A stretch of DNA of 20,046 nucleotides from Candidatus Zhuqueibacterota bacterium 4484_87 (GTDB lineage Bacteria; Zhuqueibacterota; Zhuqueibacteria; Thermofontimicrobiales; Thermofontimicrobiaceae). Both the position numbers and the translations under genes were made by a program. The stretch spans positions 1-20,046 of the forward strand of contig NATN01000008.1 in NCBI GenBank assembly GCA_002085355.1. Direction: 5' to 3'. Shown here one piece after another: positions 8,809-15,097 of the stretch; positions within the stretch are counted from its first letter, which is position 1; each line of letters opens with the position of its first letter. The notes beneath the pieces were generated by a model, which saw only the letters and a list, made by a program, of their open reading frames with translations, ran no database searches and was not told the DNA's origin.

Positions 8809-8877
8809 TTAATCTTGATCATCCTGTAAATTCTGTTTGAAATACTCATCCAAAATAGTATAGGCTTTTTTAATCAT
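8809..8877 (-). CDS. Possible 22-residue peptide overlapping the speDE stop
   Basis: ATG at 8877 lies inside the last codons of speDE, and its frame reads through the speDE stop for 22 codons to TAA. The product, MIKKAYTILDEYFKQNLQDDQD, is charged and potentially helical. A stop/start overlap can support translational coupling, but there is no Shine-Dalgarno beyond speDE itself and I know no homolog. It may be chance. Confidence 0.15.
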   Translation of the reverse strand: MIKKAYTILDEYFKQNLQDDQD

Positions 8878-10159
8878 CAGTTTTTAATAACATTTTTTGC
8901 ACATAATTAGGCAAAACAAAAGAAGCGCGATGAATTTCTTCATTATAATATCTTAATTGATGCTCCTCTGTAAATTTCCTCGCTTTTTCTTCATCAAAAT
9001 CGGTGAGTTTTTTTTCTCCTTTGACGCCGATTTGAAAACTCCAGATTCCCGAAGGATAAGTGGCAATGTTGAATAGCAACACTTCGACTTTTTCATCACC
9101 AAAAATATTCTTCAAACAAACATTCAATTCCTGAAAAACATTTTCATTGAACATGGGAGATTCGCCTTGCGTCACGAGAATGCCGTCATTTTTCAGTATG
9201 CGGTAGATGTGGCGATAAAAAGACTCACTGAATAACCCTTCCGCGGGTCCCACCGGATCGGAACCATCAACAATGACCAGGTCATAACTTTCGTCCGCTG
9301 CGTTGTGGACAAATTTGATTCCATCTTCGATTTTGATTTCCAATTTCGGGTTGTCTAACGCAGATGAAATTTGTGGTAGGTGAAGTTTCGAAGCTTCGAC
9401 GACCAATTCGTCTATTTCGACCATTGTGACTTTTTTGATTTCCGGATGGCGGAGAATCTCGCGCACCGTTCCGCCGTCGCCGCCGCCGATGACGAGGACA
9501 TTCTCTATTTTCCCATGACTGAAAATCGCAGGATGCGCAATCATCTCGTGATAATGGGCTTCGTCTTTTTCTGTGCACATGATAATGTTGTCAATGGTGA
9601 GCACTTTTCCGAAACCATAGGATTGATAGACACGCACTCGCTGGAAATCAGAAGTTTTATCGTAAAGTGTGCCACCCGAAGCGCGCAGCGACAGGGCAAT
9701 ATTTTCATCTTTGTCTGTGATCCAGATGCTGCGCGGAAAAGTTTTGTGTTTCATACGATCTTCGGCAATTTTGCGATAGTTTTCCGCGTTGAACGGAATA
9801 CGCTTCAGCAGATGCAAAGAACCGCGATGGAGTTCCAGCGCCGAGTGTGTTTTCGATTGCAATTTTGCTTTCAAATGGTCGAATGCCAGCCAGGGATTCA
9901 CATCATCCCCGCAGGTGAAAAGATCCGCGGCAGCATACTGGTATTCAGGCCAGGTATGTAGCGCCAGATGACTTTCTTCAATCACCACAACACCGGATAC
10001 GCCGTAGGGCGAGAAATGGTGAAAGTCCGAGTTGATGATAGTCGCTCCTGAAATTTCTGCGGCTTCGACCATCGCTGTTTCGATCGTTTCCACATCATTC
10101 AAAGTGTTCGGATCACAAAGGAAAAATTCAACTAAAATATGTCGTCCTAAAGCTTCCAT
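8870..10159 (-). CDS. speDE: Fused S-adenosylmethionine decarboxylase and spermidine synthase
   Basis: The 429-residue protein joins two consecutive steps of polyamine synthesis. Residues 1 to about 125 are a prokaryotic-type AdoMet decarboxylase. The self-cleaving EES motif would turn Ser63 into the pyruvoyl cofactor, with His68 (in LHTWPE) and Cys83 (in FTCG) as partners; these numbers equal those of the Thermotoga enzyme. The rest is an aminopropyltransferase of the spermidine-synthase family: YHEMIAHPA at about 203-211, GGGDGG at 225-230 (decarboxylated-AdoMet binding), acidic Asp250 in VEID, and catalytic DGSDP at 298-302. ATG at 10159 is chosen because AAGGA sits 10 bases upstream and the family numbering fits; a TTG nine bases earlier is too close to that site. 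The product converts putrescine to spermidine, or possibly another amine acceptor. The leader has possible attenuator structure. SpeD-SpeE fusions are known in scattered bacteria. Confidence 0.93.
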   Translation of the reverse strand: MEALGRHILVEFFLCDPNTLNDVETIETAMVEAAEISGATIINSDFHHFSPYGVSGVVVIEESHLALHTWPEYQYAAADLFTCGDDVNPWLAFDHLKAKLQSKTHSALELHRGSLHLLKRIPFNAENYRKIAEDRMKHKTFPRSIWITDKDENIALSLRASGGTLYDKTSDFQRVRVYQSYGFGKVLTIDNIIMCTEKDEAHYHEMIAHPAIFSHGKIENVLVIGGGDGGTVREILRHPEIKKVTMVEIDELVVEASKLHLPQISSALDNPKLEIKIEDGIKFVHNAADESYDLVIVDGSDPVGPAEGLFSESFYRHIYRILKNDGILVTQGESPMFNENVFQELNVCLKNIFGDEKVEVLLFNIATYPSGIWSFQIGVKGEKKLTDFDEEKARKFTEEHQLRYYNEEIHRASFVLPNYVQKMLLKTDD

Positions 10160-10223
10160 TTTAATCAAATCCTTTTAATTTTGTTATTTGTTCTGTTGCC
10201 GGTTCATGGGGAAATTTTTCGGG

Positions 10224-10293
10224 AAAAAATATCGCGGACGGTAATAGGAAAAGTCCGCATTTAAAATTACGGCTTTTTAATTTAGTTTACCGT
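10224..10293 (-). promoter_or_regulatory. Candidate terminator/antiterminator leader before speDE
   Basis: In the leftward transcript, GCGGAC (10258-10253) pairs with GTCCGC (10239-10234) around a 13-base loop, and a U6 run follows at 10229-10224: a terminator shape. An earlier ACGGTAA (10293-10287) is perfectly complementary to TTACCGT (10244-10238), which overlaps the terminator loop and 3' arm, so the two folds exclude each other. The AUG of speDE is about 65 bases beyond the U-run. It may simply be the terminator of the lipoprotein gene, whose stop is about 90 bases upstream. Confidence 0.45.
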
Positions 10294-10349
10294 TTATTCA
10301 GCACTATTCGCTGGGCCTTGATATTGATTGTTAGGGCACGTACTTATTT

Positions 10350-11033
10350 TCATTCATCGTACGCAATATTATTTATCCAATTAATGATCATTTGGTCTGA
10401 CATTAATTTCCCTATTACTCTATAACGGGAGTCATGTAACGGATTCTCTGATGTTATGCTTTCTGACATCACTCCAATTTCGGGATGATAATAATTTGAA
10501 TGAATAAAATTCATTGTGCTGTCTTTTACAGAAATAAAGCCTACATGATTGTCGAGACCAACTAAATATATCCCTTCACCTGCTTTGAGCAGATATTTTT
10601 CAACTTCAGAAATCGGTCTGTTTAAAAATCTTTTTATATCTTTTTTTAGAGCAAGTTTTTTTATAAATATTTCTGATGCAGATTTCGCCCATTTGATTCG
10701 GGGGATATTAAATCCAATGTCGGACAAAATAGTTGTCACAAAATAACCACAAGCAATTTTACCTTTTTGTGGGGTTCTGGTCATTCCATAAAAGTCCCAT
10801 TTGGTTCCGTACCAGGATGGGAATATATTGTTGGTAATTTCATCAGTTAAGTATTTCCGTGCATTTTTAATTAATGCGTCTTTTTCGGTTGAATCGGCAT
10901 TCATGAAATTCGCATGATACTCGTTTCTTGTGTTGATAATGTCCTGAACAAGAGCATGATATTCTTTTTTTGCTGTTTGACTTTGACAGGATGATACAAT
11001 TAGTATCATTAATATATTTACAATTTTCCTCAA
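10350..11033 (-). CDS. Lipoprotein with possible NlpC/P60-like cysteine peptidase core
   Basis: The 227-residue product begins with a basic tip, a short hydrophobic stretch and a lipobox ending VSSC, so Cys16 would be lipidated and the protein anchored in an envelope membrane. The start is TTG at 11033, supported by GGAGG nine bases upstream; the next ATG would leave too short a signal. The mature part contains KIACGYFVTTIL (Cys95), GLDNHVGFIS (His163) and FIHSNYYHPE (His178). This order of Cys, then a His in a beta-strand, then a polar residue is that of NlpC/P60 or CHAP-type peptidases and amidases that act on cell-wall peptides. Active-site assignment is inference and I do not recognise the exact family. 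The coding sequence is clearly more AT-rich than its neighbours, and the gene stands alone between long non-coding flanks, which suggests later acquisition. Confidence 0.75.
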   Translation of the reverse strand: MRKIVNILMILIVSSCQSQTAKKEYHALVQDIINTRNEYHANFMNADSTEKDALIKNARKYLTDEITNNIFPSWYGTKWDFYGMTRTPQKGKIACGYFVTTILSDIGFNIPRIKWAKSASEIFIKKLALKKDIKRFLNRPISEVEKYLLKAGEGIYLVGLDNHVGFISVKDSTMNFIHSNYYHPEIGVMSESITSENPLHDSRYRVIGKLMSDQMIINWINNIAYDE

Positions 11034-11283
11034 AGTTTTATACCTCCGTTATGTGCCATGACGGGCAAATATAATCAAAAATATCCAAAATCTCAATATT
11101 TTTTTGTCTGGGTTAGACACGCAGGGCCGCGGTAGAGGATTAATGCTATTCAGTCGGACTTACTCGTGCCGCTATTTTGGGGGACAACAAAGGAATGCAC
11201 TGATGTTTGATGATTTTGCGGTTAATTTTTACCATTTTCTTGTTTTGAGAAAAGATTGGTTTCTCGTAAAGATAAAGTGAATA
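11034..11283. other. Intergenic stretch without recognisable features
   Basis: This 250-bp gap lies between the lipoprotein gene and the response-regulator gene. It contains only a weak AT-rich inverted repeat (GAGAAA/TTTCTC near 11250) without a T-run, and the GGAGG ribosome-binding site of the lipoprotein gene at 11043-11047. I see no terminator, promoter or small gene I can support. Confidence 0.5.
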
Positions 11284-12648
11284 TTACAAATTGTACTTTC
11301 TTATTTTATAACGCATGGTTCTCAGACTGATTTTCAAATTTTTTGCTGCCAGAGATTTGTTGCCGCCGGCTTTGTCGATGGCGTCCTTCAAAATCATTCG
11401 TTCAGCAAACTCCATCCTTTTGCGATAAGAATCTTCGTCGATGTGGCTATTCATGTTTTTCATGAAATTTCTGTCCGCCTCAGAATAGAGCGTCAGTGGC
11501 AAAAATTCCGGCAAAATTATGTCGCCTTCGCCGAGCACGATGGCATTCTCCACAGCATTTTCCAACTCGCGTACATTACCGGGCCAATCGTAATTCATGC
11601 ACAAATCCAATGCCTCTTCGGAAATACGCATGATCGGTCTGTTATTTTCCTCGCATGTTTTTTTTATGAAATATTCTATTAACAAAGGAATGTCATCTTT
11701 CCTTTCCCGCAACGGAGGAATGAAAATAGGGATCACATTTAACCTAAAGAAAAGGTCTTCGCGGAATTTTCCTTGTTGCAGTGCCAGTTCCAGATCACGA
11801 TTGGTCGCCGCGATTACGCGCACGTCCACTGGAATTGATCTTGTCCCGCCAAGATGGGTGATCTCTTTTTCCTGCAGCACGCGTAGTAATTTGGTTTGCA
11901 TGCTTTCAGAAATATCGCCGATCTCATCGAGAAAAATAGTGCCGCCTTCCGCCAGCTCGAAACGACCTTTTTTGCGCGACACGGCACCGGTGAAGGCACC
12001 TTTCTCATAGCCGAAAAGTTCACTTTCCAATAGCGTCTCCGGCAGCGAAGCGCAGCTAATTTCCACCAATGTTTTATTCGCACGCGGACTGTTATAGTGA
12101 ATGGCGCGGGCTACAAGCTCTTTGCCGACCCCACTTTCGCCGCGAATGAGAACAGTGCTTTGCGACTGGGCAACTTTTTCTATCTTGCGATAGATTTCGA
12201 GCATCACTTTGCTTTTGCCAATGATGTTTTCAAAAGCGTAGGATTTTTTTATCTGTTTTTTGAGCTCAATATTTTCACTTAAAATTTCACTTTCCTGAAT
12301 CGCTTTTTTTATGGTAATAAAAAGTTCATCCAGATTCAGCGGTTTGGTGAGATATTCGTACACTCCTTTTTTCATCGCTTCCACTGCGTCTTTCACGGAA
12401 CTGTAGGCAGTCATAACGATGGTTTTCATCCCCGATCTCGTCGTGCGAGTCTTCTCATATAATGACAAGCCATTGATGTCCGGCAAACGCAAATCAGTCA
12501 AAAGAATGTCAAAGTAATCGTTTTCCAGAATCTTTAGCGCTTCTTTCCCTGTTTTGACGCCGACTGTTTCATATCCTTCATCGCGCAAAATTTCAATCAA
12601 ACCGGATAAAGTGTTTGGATCATCTTCCACGATTAATATGCGTGCCAT
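11284..12648 (-). CDS. NtrC-family sigma-54-dependent response regulator
   Basis: The 454-residue protein has three parts. A receiver domain (about 1-120) carries the acidic pair Asp9/Asp10, phospho-acceptor Asp52, Thr80 and Lys102. An AAA+ sigma-54 activation domain (about 140-370) has Walker A GESGVGKE (170-177), the sigma-54 contact loop GAFTGA (217-222), Walker B ending LDE (240-242) and a FRLNV motif (301-305). A Fis-type helix-turn-helix closes the protein (about 428-452, with GGNKSLAAKNLKIS and MRYKIRKY). When phosphorylated, such proteins form a ring that remodels sigma-54 RNA polymerase at distant enhancers. No histidine kinase gene adjoins it, so its signal is unknown; its targets are not evident, and I found no clear TGGCAC-N5-TTGC promoter in the window. 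AAGGG precedes the ATG, and a near-palindrome 40-60 bases upstream may be an autoregulatory site. It appears to be a single-gene unit. Confidence 0.93.
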   Translation of the reverse strand: MARILIVEDDPNTLSGLIEILRDEGYETVGVKTGKEALKILENDYFDILLTDLRLPDINGLSLYEKTRTTRSGMKTIVMTAYSSVKDAVEAMKKGVYEYLTKPLNLDELFITIKKAIQESEILSENIELKKQIKKSYAFENIIGKSKVMLEIYRKIEKVAQSQSTVLIRGESGVGKELVARAIHYNSPRANKTLVEISCASLPETLLESELFGYEKGAFTGAVSRKKGRFELAEGGTIFLDEIGDISESMQTKLLRVLQEKEITHLGGTRSIPVDVRVIAATNRDLELALQQGKFREDLFFRLNVIPIFIPPLRERKDDIPLLIEYFIKKTCEENNRPIMRISEEALDLCMNYDWPGNVRELENAVENAIVLGEGDIILPEFLPLTLYSEADRNFMKNMNSHIDEDSYRKRMEFAERMILKDAIDKAGGNKSLAAKNLKISLRTMRYKIRKYNL

Positions 12649-12685
12649 AATTTCCCTTTTTGAAAAAATGCCTCACTTTTTCTGA

Positions 12686-12708
12686 AAATTGAAATGTAAT
12701 TTCAAATT
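12686..12708. promoter_or_regulatory. Near-palindromic site upstream of the NtrC-family gene
   Basis: TTGAAAT (12689-12695), spacer GTA, ATTTCAA (12699-12705) is a perfect 7-bp inverted repeat. Beyond one mismatch, AA/TT continues the symmetry on both sides. It is centred about 50 bases before the regulator start, where an operator could act. No protein is assigned. Confidence 0.35.
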
Positions 12709-12799
12709 AGGAGAAAGGTGACTTTCATGTCTGAATAATAATTAACAAAAAAATCTGATAATTACAAGCATTTTTTTTAGTGCGTGTTCTATTGCTTTT

Positions 12800-13891
12800 T
12801 TACTGATGTGCAATAAGAACATCATCCAGTGCCTCGAGAAATTTTTGCAACTCGTTTTTGCCAATATTTACCAGATGTCCCACGCGAATAATTTTATTTT
12901 GCAATTTCGCTTGTCCACGGGAAACGATGATGTGATGTTCATTTTTCAGCCGGTCAATGATTTGATTTGCCTCCCCGGAATGCTGAAAATCGAGCACTGT
13001 CAGTGAATTTGACGGATGCTGGGGGAAAATAAAAATGTTTCTTTTGTTCAATTCTGTCCTGAAAAAAGCAGCGATAGCCTCTCGTTCGCGCCAGATAGCA
13101 GGTAGCGTTTGTCCTGAAATCTTGTCCAGAATAACTTTCGCCGCCATGATGTGCGGCACTGCTGGCGTGAATGCACTGCCAATTTTTAAACGTTGAGCCT
13201 GGCGGTATTTGGTCAAGTCGAGATAGTAGCGCGGCAACTCCGCTAATTCTGCTGCTATCCAGGCGCGGGAGTTTACAGCGACAAAGGCCATTCCCGGTGG
13301 TAAGCCCAGCCCCTTTTGCGAAGCCGTGACAGCCACGTCGATTCCCCACACATCCATTTTAAACGGCATCGTTGGAATGGAAGAAATGGCATCTACGATG
13401 ATCAGGGCATCTGTGTGAGGGCGGATTGTCGGGATAATTTTGCCCAAGTCAGTCAACGCACCGGTGGAAGTTTCACAGTGGGTGAGAAATATCCCCTTCA
13501 AATCAGGAGTGGCAGCAATTTCTCGGAGAAGATGTTCACCTGTAATGCTCTTTCCCCAATCAAGCGCTATTTCATTTACTTCAAGTTTAAATCTTTGGCA
13601 GATTTCTCTCCAGCGTTCGCTGAACTTTCCGCTGGAAACAACGATGACTTTGTCACCGGGGCTGAAAAAATTGCTCACAGCAGCTTCCATAGCGCCGGTT
13701 CCGCTCGCTGTCAAAGGAAGAACATCGTTTTCCGTTTGGAATAAATATTTGAGGCCGACAACGACGTGTTCAAATGCTTCAATGAAATCTGCCGAACGAT
13801 GATAAAGGACTTGCTCGCTGAAGATTTTTCGCACTTCTTCTGATACCGGCACCGGCCCGGTAGTGAGAAGCAGATAATCGTTTTCTTTCAT
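12800..13891 (-). CDS. Class V aminotransferase (serine-pyruvate / alanine-glyoxylate type)
   Basis: The 363-residue PLP-dependent enzyme has the family landmarks in order: LTTGPVPV at the N-terminus (residues 9-16), SGTGAMEA (63-70) for cofactor phosphate binding, Asp167 in VDAISS (166-171) for the pyridine nitrogen, Lys193 in TASQKGLGLPPG (189-200) as the Schiff-base lysine, and IRVGHL (335-340) with Arg336, likely the substrate-carboxylate arginine. This subgroup includes serine-glyoxylate and alanine-glyoxylate aminotransferases and proteins long labelled soluble hydrogenase small subunit. In several bacteria such enzymes feed serine or glycine metabolism, but the substrate cannot be read from sequence. 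The gene starts six bases after the engB stop, so the two are probably one transcript; no metabolic link to engB is obvious. The Shine-Dalgarno is weak and lies within the engB end. Confidence 0.88.
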   Translation of the reverse strand: MKENDYLLLTTGPVPVSEEVRKIFSEQVLYHRSADFIEAFEHVVVGLKYLFQTENDVLPLTASGTGAMEAAVSNFFSPGDKVIVVSSGKFSERWREICQRFKLEVNEIALDWGKSITGEHLLREIAATPDLKGIFLTHCETSTGALTDLGKIIPTIRPHTDALIIVDAISSIPTMPFKMDVWGIDVAVTASQKGLGLPPGMAFVAVNSRAWIAAELAELPRYYLDLTKYRQAQRLKIGSAFTPAVPHIMAAKVILDKISGQTLPAIWREREAIAAFFRTELNKRNIFIFPQHPSNSLTVLDFQHSGEANQIIDRLKNEHHIIVSRGQAKLQNKIIRVGHLVNIGKNELQKFLEALDDVLIAHQ

Positions 13892-13897
13892 GGCGAT

Positions 13898-14485
13898 CTA
13901 TTCTTCTATGAGATGAAAAATGGATTTCAAAATTTCGAGTTTACCTTGTTTGGTAACTGCGGAGAAAGGAATCGTTTCAGCAACTCCCAATTGACGCGCT
14001 TCATTTTCGATTTTGTCGAGAATTAACTTTCTTTTGCTGCCTGGGAGTTTGTCCGTCTTTGTCGCAACGACCAGCACCGGCAATTGTGAATGAGCCAGCC
14101 AACCGACCATTTCCAAATCGAGTTTGGTGAAGCTGTGCCTGCTGTCAATTATCTGAATGATTCCGCGCAGATATTTATTACTGGAAAAATAGCGTTCGAT
14201 CAATTTTTGCCATTGTTGTCTTTCGCGTTGGGAAACTTTGGCAAAACCGTATCCGGGTAAATCGACAAAATAGAAATTGTCGTTGATCAGGTAATAGTTC
14301 AAAGTGCGTGTTTTACCGGGAGTTGAGCTGGTTTTTGCAATATTTTTTCGGTTTGCCAGTACGTTAATGAGCGTGGATTTGCCGACATTGGATCTGCCCG
14401 CAAAAGCGACCTCCGGGAGCCGGCGTTTCGGTAATTGTTTGATTTGAGTGAAGCTGCCAATAAATTCTATTGATTGAATTTTCAT
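13898..14485 (-). CDS. engB: Ribosome-biogenesis GTPase EngB (YsxC/YihA)
   Basis: The 195-residue GTPase has all five G motifs: G1 GRSNVGKS (30-37), G2 around TPGKTRT (55-61), G3 DLPGYG (75-80), G4 TKTD (142-145) and G5 SA (175-176). The length and the characteristic PGKTRTLNYY stretch identify the EngB/YsxC family, which assists late assembly of the 50S ribosomal subunit and is essential in several bacteria. It is the first gene of an apparent two-gene unit with the aminotransferase. A perfect 17-bp palindrome lies 30-46 bases upstream. The ribosome-binding site is weak. Confidence 0.95.
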   Translation of the reverse strand: MKIQSIEFIGSFTQIKQLPKRRLPEVAFAGRSNVGKSTLINVLANRKNIAKTSSTPGKTRTLNYYLINDNFYFVDLPGYGFAKVSQRERQQWQKLIERYFSSNKYLRGIIQIIDSRHSFTKLDLEMVGWLAHSQLPVLVVATKTDKLPGSKRKLILDKIENEARQLGVAETIPFSAVTKQGKLEILKSIFHLIEE

Positions 14486-14514
14486 TATTTACCATATTTT
14501 ATTGGTTATTTTCA

Positions 14515-14531
14515 AGAAACTTTAAGTTTCT
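14515..14531. promoter_or_regulatory. Perfect 17-bp palindrome upstream of engB
   Basis: AGAAACTT and AAGTTTCT flank one central base. The site lies 30-46 bases before the engB start, where an operator or a leader hairpin could act. No T-run follows, so it is not a terminator. The regulator is unknown. Confidence 0.4.
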
Positions 14532-14596
14532 CATAGGAAATTAGGTTCGTTGCCTTTTGACAAATCTCTAGCACTATTCAGGGATGGCTATTCCGG

Positions 14597-14883
14597 AAGC
14601 CGCTGAAGCGGCTAATTAGCTTGCAATGTTGATTTATGGGCACCACGATGAATCGTGGTGTTAATACAACCGACTTTTTGATCGACCGAGCTGTGTTAAA
14701 AGTTAAAAAATTAGAAAAACCACGAAGGGCACGAAGAATTTATAAGTCTTTTAATTTATTTATCTTCAATAAAATATTCTTTGTGACCTTTGCGCCTACT
14801 TTGCGTCCTTTATGGTTTCAAAAGGCTTTTGATACAGCCATGTGTAATACAAACCAAAAAGCAAATAGCTGCTTCAGCAGCTT
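14597..14883. repeat. Cluster of palindromic and dispersed-type intergenic repeats
   Basis: The gene-free gap between engB and clpX (about 610 bp) holds nested repeats. Outer hairpins AGCCGC-TGAA-GCGGCT (14598-14613) and AGCTGC-TTCA-GCAGCT (14867-14882) are inverted copies of one another; 17 of 20 bases agree over 14597-14616 versus 14864-14883. Between them are the hairpin CACCACGA-TGAA-TCGTGGTG (14641-14660) and a degenerate inverted pair: AAACCACGAAGGGCACGAAG-like bases at 14717-14740 against a diverged right arm at 14777-14819. CCACGAAGG-CACGAAG and CGCAAAG words are common in dispersed intergenic repeats of many environmental bacteria. No credible protein is encoded. It could be a decayed miniature mobile element or a folded repeat nest. 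Confidence 0.7.
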
Positions 14884-15021
14884 ACAAAATTATAAATAGA
14901 CGACTCAAGCTGAACAGTTACTTTTATTGCTGTTAATTTCACGCGGAAAAATTGCGCGGGTTTTAACCAATCGCCAAATTGAGAAATGTGTGAATCACTT
15001 CATTTAATTAAGTGTTCCCTC

Positions 15022-15061
15022 AAAAAAAAACTTCCTGTATCAAAAGCAAGGGTACAGGAAG
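15022..15061 (-). terminator. Intrinsic terminator after clpX
   Basis: Read leftward, CTTCCTGTA (15061-15053) pairs with TACAGGAAG (15039-15031) in a perfect 9-bp stem with a 13-base loop, followed at once by nine T (15030-15022). It sits 37 bases beyond the clpX stop and closes the tig-clpP-clpX transcript. Confidence 0.92.
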
Positions 15062-15097
15062 ATTTTGAATTTGAAAGATCATCTATTTGTTGAAAAA

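Noticed and set aside
10160..10168. TTG start for speDE nine bases upstream
   Set aside because: It lies one base from the AAGGA site, and the ATG start reproduces the known Ser63/His68/Cys83 numbering.
11040..11070. TGGCAC on the minus strand before the lipoprotein gene, as a sigma-54 promoter
   Set aside because: No TTGC element lies at the required spacing; the following bases form the GGAGG ribosome-binding site.
11245..11265. GAGAAA/TTTCTC inverted repeat after the response-regulator gene as a terminator
   Set aside because: The stem is short and AT-rich and no T-run follows on the minus strand.
12769..12799. AAGCA...TGCTT stem after the aminotransferase gene as its terminator
   Set aside because: A 5-bp stem with a long loop and no T-run in the direction of transcription is not convincing.
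14636..14899. 87-codon plus-strand open frame in the engB-clpX gap
   Set aside because: It is made of translated hairpins and dispersed-type repeats, has no ribosome-binding site and shows no domain.
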